DNA of 33,303 nt from Lipingzhangella_A rawalii (lineage in GTDB: Bacteria; Actinomycetota; Actinomycetes; Streptosporangiales; Streptosporangiaceae). This document shows, piece by piece, positions 33,061 to 33,303 of this stretch (position 1 is its first letter; every line of letters begins with the position of its first letter). A program made the translations under genes and the position numbers. Location: positions 1-33,303 of the forward strand of contig NZ_JAVLVT010000014.1 in the NCBI RefSeq assembly GCF_031628175.1. Direction: 5' to 3'. Under the pieces are notes generated by a model. That model ran no database searches and was not told the DNA's origin. It saw only the letters and a list, made by a program, of their open reading frames with translations.

Positions 33061-33303
33061 TCCACGACAGCGGCGCCGATGCCCCCGCCACGAATCACGT
33101 GGACGACGCTCGTGGACCGGGTTCCGGCACTCCTCCCGGCGGACTGCGCGGCCCCGGACAGCCCGACAGCCCGCCAGCCTTGGGGAGCCAGACCGTTCCG
33201 ACCCCCGAGCGGTGGATACCCGCCATCAGCACTGTGCAGGATGTGCTGGCCGGTGCGGGTGCCCTGGCCCGCGGGGCGCTGCTCCTCGACCCTTCGCCGT
33301 GAT
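33061..33303. other. Window end, no supported gene
   Basis: A plus-strand frame (GTG at 33030, stop at 33300-33302) is open but has no ribosome binding site, a Pro/Gly-rich translation and overlap with the HAD 5' end. I cannot tell whether it is a gene. Confidence 0.2.

Overview
This window is high-GC DNA with strong G/C at third codon positions. It carries actinobacterial marker genes: whiB7, mycoredoxin, PPA1309-family, UPF0182, Zincin_2 (DUF2342) and a ~180 kDa NAD-glutamate dehydrogenase. The order UPF0182 / PDZ protease / Zincin_2 / whiB7 / uvrD2 / mrx1 / nudC resembles Mycobacterium tuberculosis Rv3193c-Rv3199c (recalled, not searched). The aroA-rsgA-hisN block is also actinobacterial. 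Several proteins have acidic, low-complexity stretches, which would suit a salt-tolerant member of a group such as Nocardiopsaceae; that is only a guess. This is chromosomal core DNA. I see no phage, insertion sequence, CRISPR array or biosynthetic cluster.

Left part (1-9.7 kb): thiC with a TPP riboswitch; an SRAP (YedK/HMCES-type) DNA-protein crosslink gene with a damage-type promoter; a small membrane-anchored protein; an 800-bp repeat-bearing non-coding stretch; an OsmC protein; the overlapping aroA-rsgA pair; a DUF2087 regulator-like protein; hisN; a lipoprotein; and the initiator tRNA next to a perfect palindrome.

Middle (9.7-20.4 kb): UPF0182 membrane protein, PPA1309-family protein, PDZ/Lon-like protease, moaE, a second 1.1-kb repeat-rich non-coding region, an SDR-fold protein lacking the usual YxxxK, a Zincin_2 protein and a YgjP-type metallopeptidase.

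Right part (20.4-33.3 kb): whiB7 has a long leader holding a 66-codon uORF and an attenuator-like hairpin, driven by a promoter with an A/T block next to the -35. A previously unlisted 47-codon basic ORF follows whiB7. Then come uvrD2-tesB, mrx1 with an ANTAR protein, nudC, NAD-dependent glutamate dehydrogenase, and a HAD-fold protein that has lost its catalytic aspartate.

The most interesting items are the whiB7 leader with its downstream small gene, and an intergenic repeat family. Two members of that family, 12.6 kb apart, differ at only three of about 96 positions. A PafBC-like promoter on the SRAP gene, the inactive-looking HAD protein and in-frame microrepeats in MoaE and Gdh are also worth checking.
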